Below are positions 36,201 through 48,000 of a stretch of 64,000 nucleotides of DNA, in pieces (positions within the stretch are counted from its first letter, which is position 1; each line of letters starts with the position of its first letter). The stretch spans positions 434,001 through 498,000 of the forward strand of contig NW_024104421.1 of NCBI RefSeq assembly GCF_003945595.2, written 5' to 3'. This DNA comes from Pipra filicauda. Taxonomy: Eukaryota; Chordata; Aves; Passeriformes; Pipridae. The notes below the pieces were generated by a model. That model made no database searches, was not told the origin of the DNA, and worked only from the letters and a program-made list of their open reading frames with translations. The translations under genes and the position numbers were made by a program.

Positions 36201-39200
36201 AAGACACCAGAATAGGGAATGTGTGCTAGGATCTGCCTGTCCAGGGGGACCCAGAAACACATGAGGATATGGGTTGTACTGCTCATGTCCAGAGTACCTC
36301 CTGGCTGCTGTTATCCTGTCTGCATCTCACTGAAGACTTACCTGCAGTTCAATAGTTTGTCACTGCAGTTCGTTTATCAAACCATGCTGGTTCAGAGCTG
36401 AAAATGTGGAACTGGACAGGCAAGATGTTTATATTTTTGGGAACTGGAGGCCTACTCATGGCTTGACATGTGGTCTGCAATGTTTTCACTAAAAATGTAA
36501 CTGGTGGACCAGGGAATATGCTTAGTAAGTACTGAGATGAAAGGAAAGGCACACCCATAAGCTTAATTAACCCAGAAAGAATAAGATGAGGAAAGACATC
36601 CCTCTTTTTCACAGACCTCAGCCCCCAAAGGATGTCTGAAATTAAAAGGAAATACAGCATTCTCAGTATTCTCTAGGAAGAGTTAGGCTAGACTTCAGGG
36701 GGGAGCATTTTCTAATTATGGAGACCAGGAAATCTAATTTCTATCACTGGTGAATTTTTACCAACAGCTAAAGATATACTTTATAAGACTGTGATAACTG
36801 TTCTTAGATTTAATTTCCATTGGAGGAGTCTAGTTGACCTCTCACTCCTTTTTCTTTCCTGCTTACACCTGTCAGTAAAATCAGTAGCAATGTTTTATTT
36901 GTTTTAAAATTCTTTATAATTTAGTAATCACTTTAATATCAGTGCAAGTAGGATGGAATCTCAAACAGACCAATACTGTAGAGACTCAGCTGTGAAAACT
37001 TATGTCCTGGGCATATGAGCTGGGTTTCAGGACAGCAATATTGCCACATGGAAGGGATTACACTGAAATAAAAATTTCTTACACTTGTCTGAACTTAACT
37101 TCCAAGTGCACCCATTCCATTTGACGAAAATGCCGTGTTTTCTGACTGCAACTCTCACTGCAAGTGTGACTCCAATGTGTGGGATCCTGTGTGTGGAGCC
37201 AATGGAATCACGTACGTTTCGGCGTGTCTGGCTGGGTGCGAGTCCTCGGTGGGACATGGAAAGAACACGGTAAGACCCTGCATCAGTTTCTGAGGTTTTC
37301 TACCAGCTTATTTTCCATGTAACAGGTATTTCATAGTATTTAAGAATTTAAGGAAAACAAACGTTGCTGGGGACCAGTCAGTAAAGTATTTATGATTTCT
37401 GGCTACAAACAGCACAGGAGTGAGAGATTTTTCTGCACATTAAGCAGAAAGTCTCTTTGTTGTAGATATTTACTTTCACCTTTTGCAGGTTGACCACAAG
37501 AGGCAGAAACAGACAAATCAAGTTGGTTTCATGTTGTCTGAAGCTTGTCCATGGTTTGCTTTTCATAAATCTCATTTTGGCTGCCCTGAGGTTTTAACCA
37601 ACAGTTGAAGTACACTAAGATAGGGTGGTGTCTTCCCTGATACTGATCAATAATGTTTAAGGATTTAGGGAAGGCAGCTCGTTTCCTTCATGTGAGACTC
37701 TGGCATGTCAGGATACTGCTTATTTTTCTGGGTGACTGATTTCTTCTTGGCACAGAGTGCTGGGGATAATGTCCAGAGTCTCAGAGAAGTTCCAGTTCAT
37801 GGATGTAAACCTTCACTGGATTATGCCATTCCCATGTTTTCAGAAGACACATGGTCTGGAGCTGTATCTTGTACTCAGTTTTCTCTCCAAAAGAATCCCC
37901 ATTGCATGAGCAGTGTCCTACCAAACCTGCTTTGTGTCTTCCAGGTCTTCAATAACTGCAGATGTCTTGAAATCAGCAGCTCATGGACAGGAAACAACAC
38001 TGCCACCTTGGGGCAGTGTCCAAAAAGTGAAGCTTGTTCAATGAATTTTATTTATTATACAGTAATACAAGTCATAGGTGGCTTTTGTTACGCATTGGGA
38101 GGCACTCCAGCATACATGCTTGTGTTTAGGTAAGTACAACTAACTGTGTACCAAAGGTGCAGGCTTTCCAACGAGGCTTTCAAAATCATGTTTATGTTCC
38201 TTTCCCTTAGGAAAGAAAAGGGTTTCTTGCAGTATAACATGCTTGCTCTAATGAGTTTTGTCATTTCCCATTTTTTGGCAGCTGTTAGCACCAAACCTTA
38301 CTTTGCTGCTGCCTGCAAGTCACTTCCAGTGTGTTGCCTCCACCTCCTGCAGAATGGTTTCTGTTTTGGTCGTCAGGAACTGTAGTGGCAGGAGAAGGAG
38401 TAATGGGTTCAAACCGAAAGAAGGGAGGTTTAGGTTGGATTTACAGAAGAAATTCATTACTATGAGAATGGTGAGGCACTGGAACAGGTTGCCCAGAGAA
38501 GCTGTGGAAGTGTTCAAGGTCAGGTTGGATGGGGCTCTGAGCAACCTGGTCTAGTGGAAGGTGTCCTTTCCCATGGCAGGGGGTGTTGGAGCAAAATGAT
38601 GTTTAGGGTCACTTCCAACCCAAACCATTCTACAATTCTAGTCTCAGGTTTTCCAGAACATGTCCTTTTTCTCTGCTTGGATTTTCTTACTATATGGATT
38701 TTGAAAATGCCATGCATTTGTCAGGATTTCTGAATGTGTAAGGACATGGCAAAGTCTGGATATATAATGGATGCAAAATCAGTCCCATATCTGATGCTTG
38801 GAGTGTGGTTCCCCGTGGAACAGAGGGGCATTTTGCCAGGTGGCTTTGTGCAGTCCAAGATATGTCATTGTACAGAGGGATATGATTCAAGCACGCAAAG
38901 ATGCTGCATAATCCTAATACTTGCAACTCTTTTGTCTTAGAGCAATGAAAATTTCCCATCAAATGAGTGAAATGTATTGTCTGGGAGATAAAGCAGTTGG
39001 AAAGCCTATTTCAATAAGACCAAGATAGACTGTGATTATTTAAAATTTCACTTCTTTAATTATGCCTAATGAATGGATTTCCCAGGAGGTATGGGAGTGG
39101 GAAATCGGTAGGTTTTTCATAACACTTAACATGTTTTCAGAAGGTGTAGGAAGGACCCTTCTTCCAAATCCTGGCTTTCTGTCAATAGGAGTGTTAAATT

Positions 39201-42200
39201 CAGGGTAATTAACAGCAGTTTAATAGACAGGTCTAAGCACTAGATAGGCCAACACTTCATACTTATCCCTCTTTCTTTCAGATGTGTTCAGCCACAGTTC
39301 AAAGCTCTTGCAGTTGGTCTATACACGCTCGTTATGAGAACGTTAGGTAAGAGAAATCATTCTGACTGAGATGTTGGTTCACATGGCTTTAAATGACACC
39401 AATGTAACCACCATTTGCAAACCAGATGTGTCCTTGAAACAGCTCTTAGATCCTGGGCTGTTCCTGAATATCCTGTTTCTTCCCGAAGGTCCAATATTCA
39501 GTCCAGAGTTCGTTGGTAAACCAGCTAACACAATTAGTGTTAGCTAAATGCAGTTTGGAAGCCTGGTGTTCCAAAATGGGAAGAGTTTTTAAGCGAAATT
39601 GAAGTATTAGGTCGCATTTCTAAATAGCACTGTAAGGTTTCAAAGTTCTGTCTCAGTCAATGGCTCACTGAGACACAATGCTGCACGTAAGATCAAAAAG
39701 AGTGCTCCAGTAGGACTTAATTCAACACTAATACAACTCTGCTCATATCACAGTGTTTCCTCCATGTTGAATTTTCACTTTCCTGGTAGATGACAGCTTA
39801 GATTTCAACTCACTTTAAAACTTCCTGCAAAGCACTTTTTCCTTCTCTTTTATTTGAGGCTAATGAGGTGGTTGATTAAGATACCTAGGCATACAAGAAA
39901 ACATATTTTTATTTCCTTTAGTTCTCTTTTTCAATGGAATATGAGTGCCTGCATTTCAGAAATGTAGAGAAACTTGTGTGAAGACACAAGCCAGGAGAGT
40001 TTGCTATGAAATTAAAAAAATCAACAGCCACTTACAAATGTCTACAATCAGAGCTGGTTATGGCTGTGGTGTCTAGTCAGGATTGTGATGGGACATTCTG
40101 AGTTAGGAAGGTGTTTCTGTATTTTGTCCTCTTCTGCTTTTAACATCACAATTTGCAGGTGCAGAATTTCTTCCCCAGCTCCCAGGATAAGCAACACCAA
40201 TGCAATTCTCAGAGCAATTTCGTACACAGGAAAATTAAAAGAAGCATCATGTAAGAAGAACTGCCCCCTTTCTACAGGCTTCTGCTTCAGCACATTGAGC
40301 CAGCCTGCTCCTTCCATTGCAGGCAGGGGGAGGGCCACTGTCACTGATTCAAAAAAGCTGGCATTTCTCTTCAGTGACTCAGAGATCAAATATGATGTGC
40401 TCCCATCTTCTTTCACTAAAGAACCTCCAAAATGAGCATTTTTTTCATTGTACCCTGACTACAGCACAGAGGATTGTAACACCCAGGCCTTTAAGACAGA
40501 TTACTGAGCTCAGACTCTCACAAGAGCCCTGAGAGAACAGGTTGAGACAGCACCTGCTTTTACACAATAAATTATTTCCTATATAAGAATGCTCCTGTAG
40601 GAACAAAACTAATGTAACATATGGTACTTTACACGTGGAAACCTGGATACCTCTGAGGTTAATCCTCACCTTTACTTCAGTAAGGCTGGGATTTTGTCCC
40701 ATATCTGTCATGTTTTGCAGTAAAGCAAAAGCTAATATCTGACCTCACAAGAATTTCAGTTACTTTTCTCTAATTCAAGCAGAAGGAACTATCAGCCAGT
40801 GTGTATAATTTAGGATGTGCATAGAAGAGGTAACTGTGCATCAGTTCAGTGCTCCAAAGGCACAACAGCTCTTCCTTGCAGGATCTTAGTCTGCACAGGA
40901 AGCCAGTGTTGGGTCTCAGAGCCATGCATGAGAAAACGTGCATGACTGCAAGCCTGGCCAAAAACCATCAGTCCACATTGCACGGGGACTGATTTTCCTC
41001 AAGGTACAGAGACAGTGTCCCAGTTTACAGTTATTCTGATAAAGGGAAAGAAAAGCTCCACACAATCCGACCCACCCATTGCAGCGTGTAAGTCACCACT
41101 AATAAAAAATATAGAGCTGATTTCTAAAAAGATGTCCTTTCCTGTGAAATCTTGTGATGCTTTTGCTTGTCTCCTCACAGCCGGGGTTCCAGCACCAGTT
41201 TACTTCGGCGCAGTGATTGACAAGACGTGCTTGAAATGGGGAAGCACAAGCTGTGGGCAGAGAGGGGCTTGCAGGCTCTATGACTCCATTGCTAACAGGT
41301 AAGGCAAATCAGGGCACAAAAACCCTCAAGCATCTCCTCCCTACAGAGAAACATGTTTTGTTCTTTTATGCTCTGGTGTGTGAGACCATGGATCAAAAAT
41401 TATGGTCAAATACTGACACTGGTCTCAGAGTCTAAGTCAGTCTGGAGTTCCTAAAGTTTAAAAATCTCAAGATCAGATGTTGAGCTCTCAGTTTTTAGTC
41501 AGTGTTTATGTTCTGCAAAAGAAATTTAATAGCCATGATGGAGGTGTCTGAATTAATTTTGTATTATTAATACCCTTTGAGCCAATTAAAAACACCTGAG
41601 ACTTTAGGATTTACCGTCAAGAGGGAAAGGACCCAATTTTACTTTATTTCCAGATAGTTTTCTCATACTGGCAAGAACTTTAACTCTGTGCATTGGCCAC
41701 ATTTGAGAAAAAAAATGATGGAAGAATATTGTGCTGAGTAGCTGTAAGTGTTGGTTAAACCTAAACACTATCAGACTTCAGGAGGAATATTCCACAGATT
41801 TTTTTTTCAGTTTCACTCAAGCCTTGGCCATCTCTAAAGTGTTTTTTATTTTTATACACTATAGCTCACTCTGATGACCTCGATATATTTCTACCCTAAA
41901 AGGCCTAAAGCCTTAAAGTGATTCAAAAGTCTTCCAAAACAAAGGGAAGATGATGAAAGTTCAGCTTTGCAACCATCTTCATAAGCAAAAAGAATAATAT
42001 CAATTCTTTAAGAGAAGTTTTTGCAAGCAAAAATGTCCAGTTTGTGGTACCACTCACTAATAATGAGTTTCAACATTTTTCCCTAAGATGTTTTGATGTT
42101 GATATTTTGATGTGATCCTTAAAAGCCATGAAATTGATTTATTTTAGTGTCTTTGAAAAGTTCAATGCCTTGCACTGTCTTCTGTGCTCTGTCCCACAGG

Positions 42201-42413
42201 TATGTCTTCCTTGGTTTAGCAGCGGTGTTAAGAGGTCCTTCCTTCTTGGTTGCAATCATATTTTATATATTGATAAAGAAACACTTTCAAAATAAGAACT
42301 CCAAGCCTATAGAGAATGGACAAGAAGATGCTTCTGTGAACAAAGAAGAAAATTGCAAGATCAAGCAATGTTTGCCAGGTTCTCCTGATGGGGAAGATGA
42401 ATCTTCTATTTAG
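27132..42413 (+). CDS. SLCO1B3: SLCO1B (OATP1B) liver-type organic-anion transporter, complete coding region
   Basis: Start ATG 27161, stop TAG 42411-42413. Exons: 27132-27292, 29555-29696, 29784-29916, 31761-31873, 32693-32839, 32945-33043, 33777-34022, 34912-35076, 35502-35697, 37107-37269, 37945-38129, 39282-39346, 41181-41298, 42200-42413. They total 2118 coding bases, 705 residues (human 1B1 691, 1B3 702), and all phases close. Seen: OATP signature DSRWVGAWW at 264-272; Kazal-like loop with ten cysteines (472, 476, 478, 487, 498, 502, 517, 519, 537, 543); sequons at N150, N164 and N529. HFFMGYYKYE and DDFAKEE point to 1B. In mammals 1B proteins take up bile salts, bilirubin conjugates and steroid sulfates at the hepatocyte basolateral membrane. 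Birds appear to have one 1B gene, so 1B3 versus 1B1 is only a naming choice. The intron after 34022 is GC-AG. The tail DESSI could bind a PDZ domain. Confidence 0.93.
29555..29696 (+). CDS. SLCO1B3: SLCO1B coding exon 2
   Basis: 142 bp. It encodes helix 1 and the start of loop 1 ([34 protein letters not shown]). Donor gtaatt at 29697. Confidence 0.95.
29784..29916 (+). CDS. SLCO1B3: SLCO1B coding exon 3
   Basis: 133 bp, separated from exon 2 by an 87-bp intron. It encodes [19 protein letters not shown] and [12 protein letters not shown]. Donor gtaagt at 29917. Confidence 0.95.
31761..31873 (+). CDS. SLCO1B3: SLCO1B coding exon 4, extracellular loop 2
   Basis: 113 bp. It encodes a variable, Ser/Asn-rich extracellular loop with sequons NST (N150) and NDT (N164). 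This is the least conserved exon, so the call rests on phase, position and the YYKYE start. Confidence 0.9.
32693..32839 (+). CDS. SLCO1B3: SLCO1B coding exon 5
   Basis: 147 bp. It encodes [20 protein letters not shown] and [20 protein letters not shown], strongly matching the equivalent SLCO1C1 exon at 112. Confidence 0.95.
32945..33043 (+). CDS. SLCO1B3: SLCO1B coding exon 6
   Basis: 99 bp, after a 105-bp intron. It encodes [20 protein letters not shown], nearly identical to SLCO1C1 exon 6. Donor gtaagc at 33044. Confidence 0.95.
33323..33603 (+). repeat. CR1 LINE 3' fragment in SLCO1B intron
   Basis: Starts near 'tagtgacaggacaagggg', runs through 'ggtgaggcactggaacatgt', 'gtgttcaaggccaggttgga', 'ccttcccaacccaaaccact', and ends in a 'ctatggttttatggttctat' tail. 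Sense to SLCO1B, ending about 170 bp before exon 7. Confidence 0.9.
33777..34022 (+). CDS. SLCO1B3: SLCO1B coding exon 7, OATP signature, GC donor
   Basis: 246 bp, the same length as in SLCO1C1. It encodes [16 protein letters not shown] and a basic cytosolic loop. The donor is gcaagt at 34023, a strong GC-type site. Using the GT at 34027 instead would shift frame and hit a stop within exon 8. Confidence 0.93.
34226..34231 (+). promoter_or_regulatory. Possible intronic polyadenylation signal AATAAA in SLCO1B
   Basis: It lies in the GC-AG intron, 22 bp after the stop codon (34202-34204) that ends the read-through frame from exon 7. See the matching finding. Confidence 0.25.
34912..35076 (+). 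CDS. SLCO1B3: SLCO1B coding exon 8
   Basis: 165 bp. It encodes [16 protein letters not shown], a helix, and [19 protein letters not shown]. Donor gtgagt at 35077. Confidence 0.95.
35502..35697 (+). CDS. SLCO1B3: SLCO1B coding exon 9
   Basis: 196 bp. It encodes [18 protein letters not shown], a further helix and [16 protein letters not shown]. Donor gtgagt at 35698. Confidence 0.95.
37107..37269 (+). CDS. SLCO1B3: SLCO1B coding exon 10, Kazal-like loop
   Basis: 163 bp, one codon shorter than in the two paralogs. It encodes [16 protein letters not shown] and YVSACLAGC. Acceptor AG at 37105-37106, donor gtaaga at 37270. Confidence 0.95.
37945..38129 (+). CDS. SLCO1B3: SLCO1B coding exon 11
   Basis: 185 bp, one codon longer than in the paralogs. 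It encodes [23 protein letters not shown] (sequon N529) and the start of the next helix. Donor gtaagt at 38130. Confidence 0.95.
38380..38643 (+). repeat. CR1 LINE 3' fragment in SLCO1B intron
   Basis: Same family type as at 33323: 'gaggcactggaacaggttgc', 'ctgagcaacctggtctagtg', 'cttccaacccaaaccattct', tail 'acaattcta'. Sense to SLCO1B. Confidence 0.9.
39282..39346 (+). CDS. SLCO1B3: SLCO1B coding exon 12
   Basis: 65 bp. It encodes [20 protein letters not shown]. Acceptor after a clean pyrimidine tract, donor gtaaga at 39347. Confidence 0.95.
41181..41298 (+). CDS. SLCO1B3: SLCO1B coding exon 13
   Basis: 118 bp. It encodes [20 protein letters not shown] and [10 protein letters not shown]. 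Acceptor AG at 41179-41180, donor gtaagg at 41299. Confidence 0.95.
42200..42413 (+). CDS. SLCO1B3: SLCO1B last coding exon 14 with stop
   Basis: It encodes the last helix ([20 protein letters not shown]) and an acidic cytosolic tail ending DESSI. TAG at 42411-42413. Confidence 0.95.
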
Positions 42414-42492
42414 AAAGAAATTTAGACCAGTGACACACAATCAGGTCAGCTTCTTTTAGAAACAACCTTTGCAATGTTATGAGTAACTAAAT

Positions 42493-42498
42493 AATAAA
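42493..42498 (+). promoter_or_regulatory. Candidate SLCO1B polyadenylation signal AATAAA
   Basis: AATAAA 80 bp after the SLCO1B stop, with a second copy at 42550-42555. Either would give a very short 3' UTR. The A-rich context makes both plausible but unproven. Confidence 0.45.
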
Positions 42499-43733
42499 TA
42501 ATAACACTGTTCAGAAAGTATAAGTAATAGCAAACCTGTGATCAAGAACAATAAAACTAACAAACAAATGTGGAAGTGCCTTATGTGTACCCGGCTACCA
42601 GTGACAGACAGAACAAGTTACACAAACTGAACCAAATTCTCAACAGATAAAGAAAAACCTCCCTTGACATTTCTGATAGAACCAGTCAGGTATTTTTAGT
42701 GGGATCAAAGAGGACTGCTGCCAAAACATCCGTATGCCAAGGCCCACAAGAGGTGATGCTGATCCTGCATGCAGATCCATGCAGTGGACTGCCACAGGAA
42801 TGACAAACTCAAGACCAAGAGCAGCTTTCTGATTCCATTGAATTCAATCAGAATTCACAGTAAAACCAAAGCACTTAAGCAAAACATTTCCAGCTCATCT
42901 AAAGGAGTCATTGCAATCCTTTCCCATCGCCAGATTGGCAAAAGCAGTATTTTTCCAAGAAGCATTTTGTCTTAGCTCAGCTGAAAATGTTATGCCTACT
43001 TAAAACTGCAAATAGGTTGTCGTAAAGGAAATAATTGTTTTTAAAAATCTCAGAGTCGTAGAATTTTATTAAGAACTATTTTTTTTTTTTTACCGAAGTT
43101 TCACGAAACTTAAGAAATACTCTGAATTTCGCGGCGCTGTTTTTTTTTTCCAAGGAAAGCACATCCACGCACTAGTTGTTGCATTGCTATGCCAGGCAGT
43201 GTCCGGCAGAGGGAACTCAAACGACAGCATTACCCCTGTGATTATTGCGACTATGGATACGTCTGTCGTGTTCAGTCTCGGTTATTCTGGGAGAAATTAA
43301 TCATCAGGCAGGCAAAACACCCATATGTGGTTCCATACACCTTAAAATTTTCCTCAGCACGAGCCTTTACCTCGTGTATTCAAAGCTGATTTTGTGTATT
43401 TGTTGGCTTGCATTCATCATGTCACTTGGAGCTTGACAACCTGTTATTACTTTAAATAAAAAGATGTGTATATGTGTACCATTTCACAACAGGGATTGAA
43501 TTGGGTGGTTGATACTCTAAAATGGATGCTCAGGGCTCAGTGGGATGTGGTTAATAGACATGCTAGATAAGAAAAAGTACATTGAGGAAAACACTGAATT
43601 GTTCTGAAATAAGTGTTGTCTGTCATGACAGTCACTTAGCAGTGATTGCAGCAGCTGAAGGGAGAAGAATGGGACGTTTTTCCAAGGCAGAGATTCTCCG
43701 TGTAGCAAAACTAGAGAAGTTCTTTATTCTTCT

Positions 43734-44112
43734 TTAGCCTGGAGAAAAGGAGGCTCAGGGGAGACTATTAATAGTTTTCTTCAACTACCAAAAAGGAGAT
43801 TGTAGCAAGGTGGGGATCGGCCTCTTCTCCCAGGCAATAAGTGACAGAACAAGAGGAAATAGCCTCAAGCTGTGCCAGAAGAGATTCAGATTGGACATCA
43901 GGAAGAATTTCTTCATGGAAAGAGTGGTCAGGCACTGAAATGGGCTCCCAAGGGAGGTGGTGGAATCACCATCCCTGGATGTATTCAAGAAACAACTGGA
44001 CATGGCACTTAGTGCTCTGGTTTAGTTGACAAGGTGGTGATTGGTCAAAGGTTGGACTTGATGATCTTGGAGGTCTTTTCCAACCTAAATGATTCTGTGA
44101 TTCTATAATTCT
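43734..44112 (+). repeat. CR1 LINE 3' fragment downstream of SLCO1B
   Basis: Starts near 'tagcctggagaaaaggaggc', includes 'aagaatttcttcatggaaag', 'gggaggtggtggaatcacca', 'ggttggacttgatgatcttg', and ends 'gattctgtgattctataatt'. This is a classic avian CR1 3' terminus, and the longest fragment in the window. Confidence 0.92.
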
Positions 44113-45034
44113 AAAGCTGATCTGGTCTTGTCCTACAATTGTGTTTGCTTTGACATATTCAGATACAGCCATAGGAAAGACCTGTGGGACATAAAGAAAT
44201 GAACAACCTTATCTAACTGCTGAACTTGAGAGTGAGTTTGGCAGGGAAAGCAATTGCAACTCTGTAGTTCTGGTTCTATTCCAGATGCTTTGTTCAGAGT
44301 ACATTTTATTAACACATCTTGCTGCATATGTAATTTCCTATGGGGAAGGACAGACAGGGGTTTGAATGAGATATTTGTAATCCAAAATCTGTAACCTTCA
44401 AAAACATGTTTTATATGACAAAATATACCAGTTTTAACTGAAAACAAGAGCTAATTCCAGACAACAGACTAAGAGAATTATGCATAAGGACTCAACAATG
44501 TCAGAAAAAAGGTGTTATGTCCTGTAGCAGATTTAGGAAGTTGTTACTCCAGGCTAATGAGATTAATATACTGGCCTCTTTGGCTTATCAAGGGGATTTT
44601 CCCCTTTCTTGTGGAAAACCAGCAAGAAATAATGATGACTGGTGCGACACATGTTCAGGAGAGATTCAAAATAAACTAGAGAGAGAATTTTGAATGCCTT
44701 TACAGTCCTGGGAGGAAATCTTAGATACTTTTTTCATTATTGTTTTTGAGAAGAGAACAATTACTCAGTGGAAAGATGTGCCTGAATGTGTTTCAGCAAC
44801 AATCCGTCACTGCAGCCACAATTTTTACACATTGAGTAAGTAAAGTTAAAAATCTACGTCTACTGTTTTATCCACCTGCTCGAAATATATCCCTTTGCTT
44901 AACTCTTTGGAAAAGCAGGACATGTTTATTCAGGTCCCTTCATTAATACATTAGAGTTTTTAATATTAGGAGCAATGCCTCTAAGCCCTGAGAGCCAGTT
45001 TCCAACTCAGAAAGCTGGAAGTTGTTGTAGCAAC

Positions 45035-45049
45035 TGTGTGTGTGTGTGT
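45035..45049 (+). repeat. Short (TG)n microsatellite
   Basis: About seven TG units followed by T-rich sequence. Purely low complexity. Confidence 0.85.
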
Positions 45050-48000
45050 TGGTTTTCTTTATGTGCTTTTCGTGTTTGTGTTTGGGTTTTTTTTTTTTCA
45101 TGGATAAGTGAGGGTTCTTGGCAAACAGTGTCAGAAAAAAGGTTTAATTTTTCACACTTAAAATACCTCAGCCTGGCTCCTTTTCATTGCTGGTTTTGGC
45201 CCAGGCCAGGTGAGAGCCCTGCAGAGAAGCCTCAGCAGCAGCACAGGAAACTGTGGAACAGACACCCAGAATGGGAGTTTACCATCATCAGGAGTTTCTT
45301 GCAAACATTAAATTCTTTCATATAATAGCATGAAAAGGATGGGAAACTGGGTGGGTTTGAAATGCTCTTTCAGACTAGAATGGATGCAAACAAGCTAAAA
45401 GTAAAGCTGGAATCATCTGCATGATGAGCTCTGGGAGAGCAGGAATGAATCAAAACTTCGACAAGAATTTTAAGAAATTATCTTTCCCCCCCAAAAGAAA
45501 CACAGAGAAGGTGACATGCTATGAACTGCAAAATAAATGTACTATGTTCAGGGCTTGCACCATAGGTGAGAGAAAAAGCATGCAAAGAGAAGATAAGCCT
45601 TTACTCCTTTGCTACTTTCTGTGCCTAAGGCAGGTCAGGGAATTATTTTTGTCTTTTCTATTAGTGCACAGAAAAATAACTTTATTGAATCTTTCCCACT
45701 TAGTAAAAAGTACTTGATGTCCAAAATCAGTACAGGAATACTTCTGGAGCTAAGTATGCTTTGCTTAAGGTGTTGGTTTTTTTTTCTTCTTTCTTTTTTT
45801 TTTTATCTCCACTTCAAGGTAAAGCTGAAAAACATTAAAAAAATGTGTTTTTCTAAGTCTGCGTAGTACCATGAGCTTTATCTGAGTCAATGCAAAGCTC
45901 ATTCAGTTTTTATGCAATGTATGCTACCCCATGAATGTTACTGAAGTTTTATTCTGGAGCAGGACTACAGGCAATAAAATGTGTCACAGACATATGACAC
46001 AGAGACAAAAAAAATCTCAGACAGGTCATCCACTAGTGCAAATCCATCAACTGTGAATAACTTGACTTACCTGTTCAAGCTCATTAGTGTTCATCTGAAT
46101 CAATGTTAAAGATTAGCTCTTCTTTCTTAACTTAAGAATTTATAAAATTAATTTCTTGGTAAAGTGGCCATCTGTCACTCATTGTATTCAATGAAGCATA
46201 ACAACAGACCTGATTTCACTTTTGAACATACATGTTTCCCTTCTAATAAAATTCTTATAATTTAAAAAATACCATTAATTTAGTGTATCAGTGTGAAATA
46301 TGAAACATCTAGGACACCCTAGAGTTCTATGCAAGCCCACCCTGAGTGCCCTGTCAGATTAGGGTTACAAACCTGAACAGGGGTGGACCACCATGTTCAA
46401 CTTACTTCAAGGGTAAATGTCTTGTCTGCAGTCAGATCTCTCTAGTCTTTCAAAAAGTAAATGACAAAATTTTTAGTTGCATTCATCTAAAATCTTTGTT
46501 ATCAATCATTTTAAAAGATACCTGCAGTAATAGCACTAGTTAGTTGTTTTAGTGCTCCTTCTCATGCCTGCTTTCTGGAATTCCTTACTTAGACGCATAT
46601 TAAGTACCTGCAAGTATTTACTTGCAAAAGCTTCTTAGTTTCCAATTATTCATACTATTCTTCTTTTTTTTCTTTCCTCTTGAAAACAGATTTTGAAGGA
46701 GAATTCAATAGCTGACTCATTTCTGAATCATCATTAATTTCAGCCCACTAGTCTTTTTTTAATCCTCATTTTAATACACGGGATTTAAAGCTGTTTCTTG
46801 TTTTCATTGACTTCAGGAATGCATTGGGTTGGCTAAAAAGAAGCATTGTGGAGGGTAAGAAATGCTTTTGCCATCCAGGTCTCATAAATGCTCTTATTCC
46901 AGTCCTGTTTGACAAATCCACCAGGGATATAAGGAATTCAACAGCTAGTCCTTAAGGTCATCCAAGCATTAGCAGGTCTGGAAGTCCTGCCACTGGGTGA
47001 GTTGTCATTATCTCTATATCCGTGATGCTACTGGAGAAGGGATGGACTTTGCAGTCAATTTGAACTTGGAATAGATGTCAATATTGGCATTCACTGGAAA
47101 GCAGTAGCAGACAATGTATTAAACAAGTATGCTCCTGCTGATCCTATAAAGCTCTGAGAGGGCTGAAGGTTCGAATGAATGAAAAATTGCAGAACAAAGT
47201 TACCTTAGCAGCAGGTACTTAAGGAAAAATGTGTCAAATCAATGTACTACCTAAATGATTTTATCTCCTAAACCACCTGAATTGGTGAAAAGTTATCAGA
47301 ATACAGAGCAGAGAGTACACATGGGAAGTCTTTGCAAGACTTGTTATATTGAAAGTTGAATTAAGAGGGAAAAGAAAAAAGAAAAAAGACACAGAAATAC
47401 AAGGAACAGGATTGATTACAGTAACCAGGCCAAATTGGTCCAACATCTGGTATCAACAACAAAAATCTGCAAATAATCCAGCCCAGCTGATCCAAAAAGG
47501 GGGACCTCTGGCTTGGGACCGCATGCAGGGCTAGGGTTGTTTGTGTTGGTGCTGGAGTGAGTCCCTGCACTGTACAACTTGAAATCGAAAGAGAAAATCC
47601 TGTTAAGGAATTACTCCCCTTCTTGCAATCACCTCTTTCCAAGTTGCTGTAACTTACCCTCTACAGTGAGAGCTCAAGGCCCAGCATTAACTATTTTTGT
47701 TCCTTTCTGGCACCTCAGATTTTCTCTCAGATGAAGTCTCCTGGAATCCACAGAAATAAATGGAAGTCATGGTATTTCCACCACACTTTCCATTAGTATC
47801 TGCAGGTTTTAGGTCGGTCTCCATCAACATTATGGAGGCAGAGGAGAACAGAGGAAAACTGAGCTGGAAGTAACATTATATTACACATGAACAACTGAAT
47901 TATCTGACATGAGAAGAAGTGTTCCTCACCTTCCAAAATTTTGCTAGAGGATCTGTTATCCTCACACATGAACTCAAGGGAGTAATTTTTTTGTCACACT

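Noticed and set aside
43080..43400. Open frames after two poly-T runs, possible retroposed gene
   Set aside because: The predicted peptides match no family I recognise and show no neighbouring exon structure.
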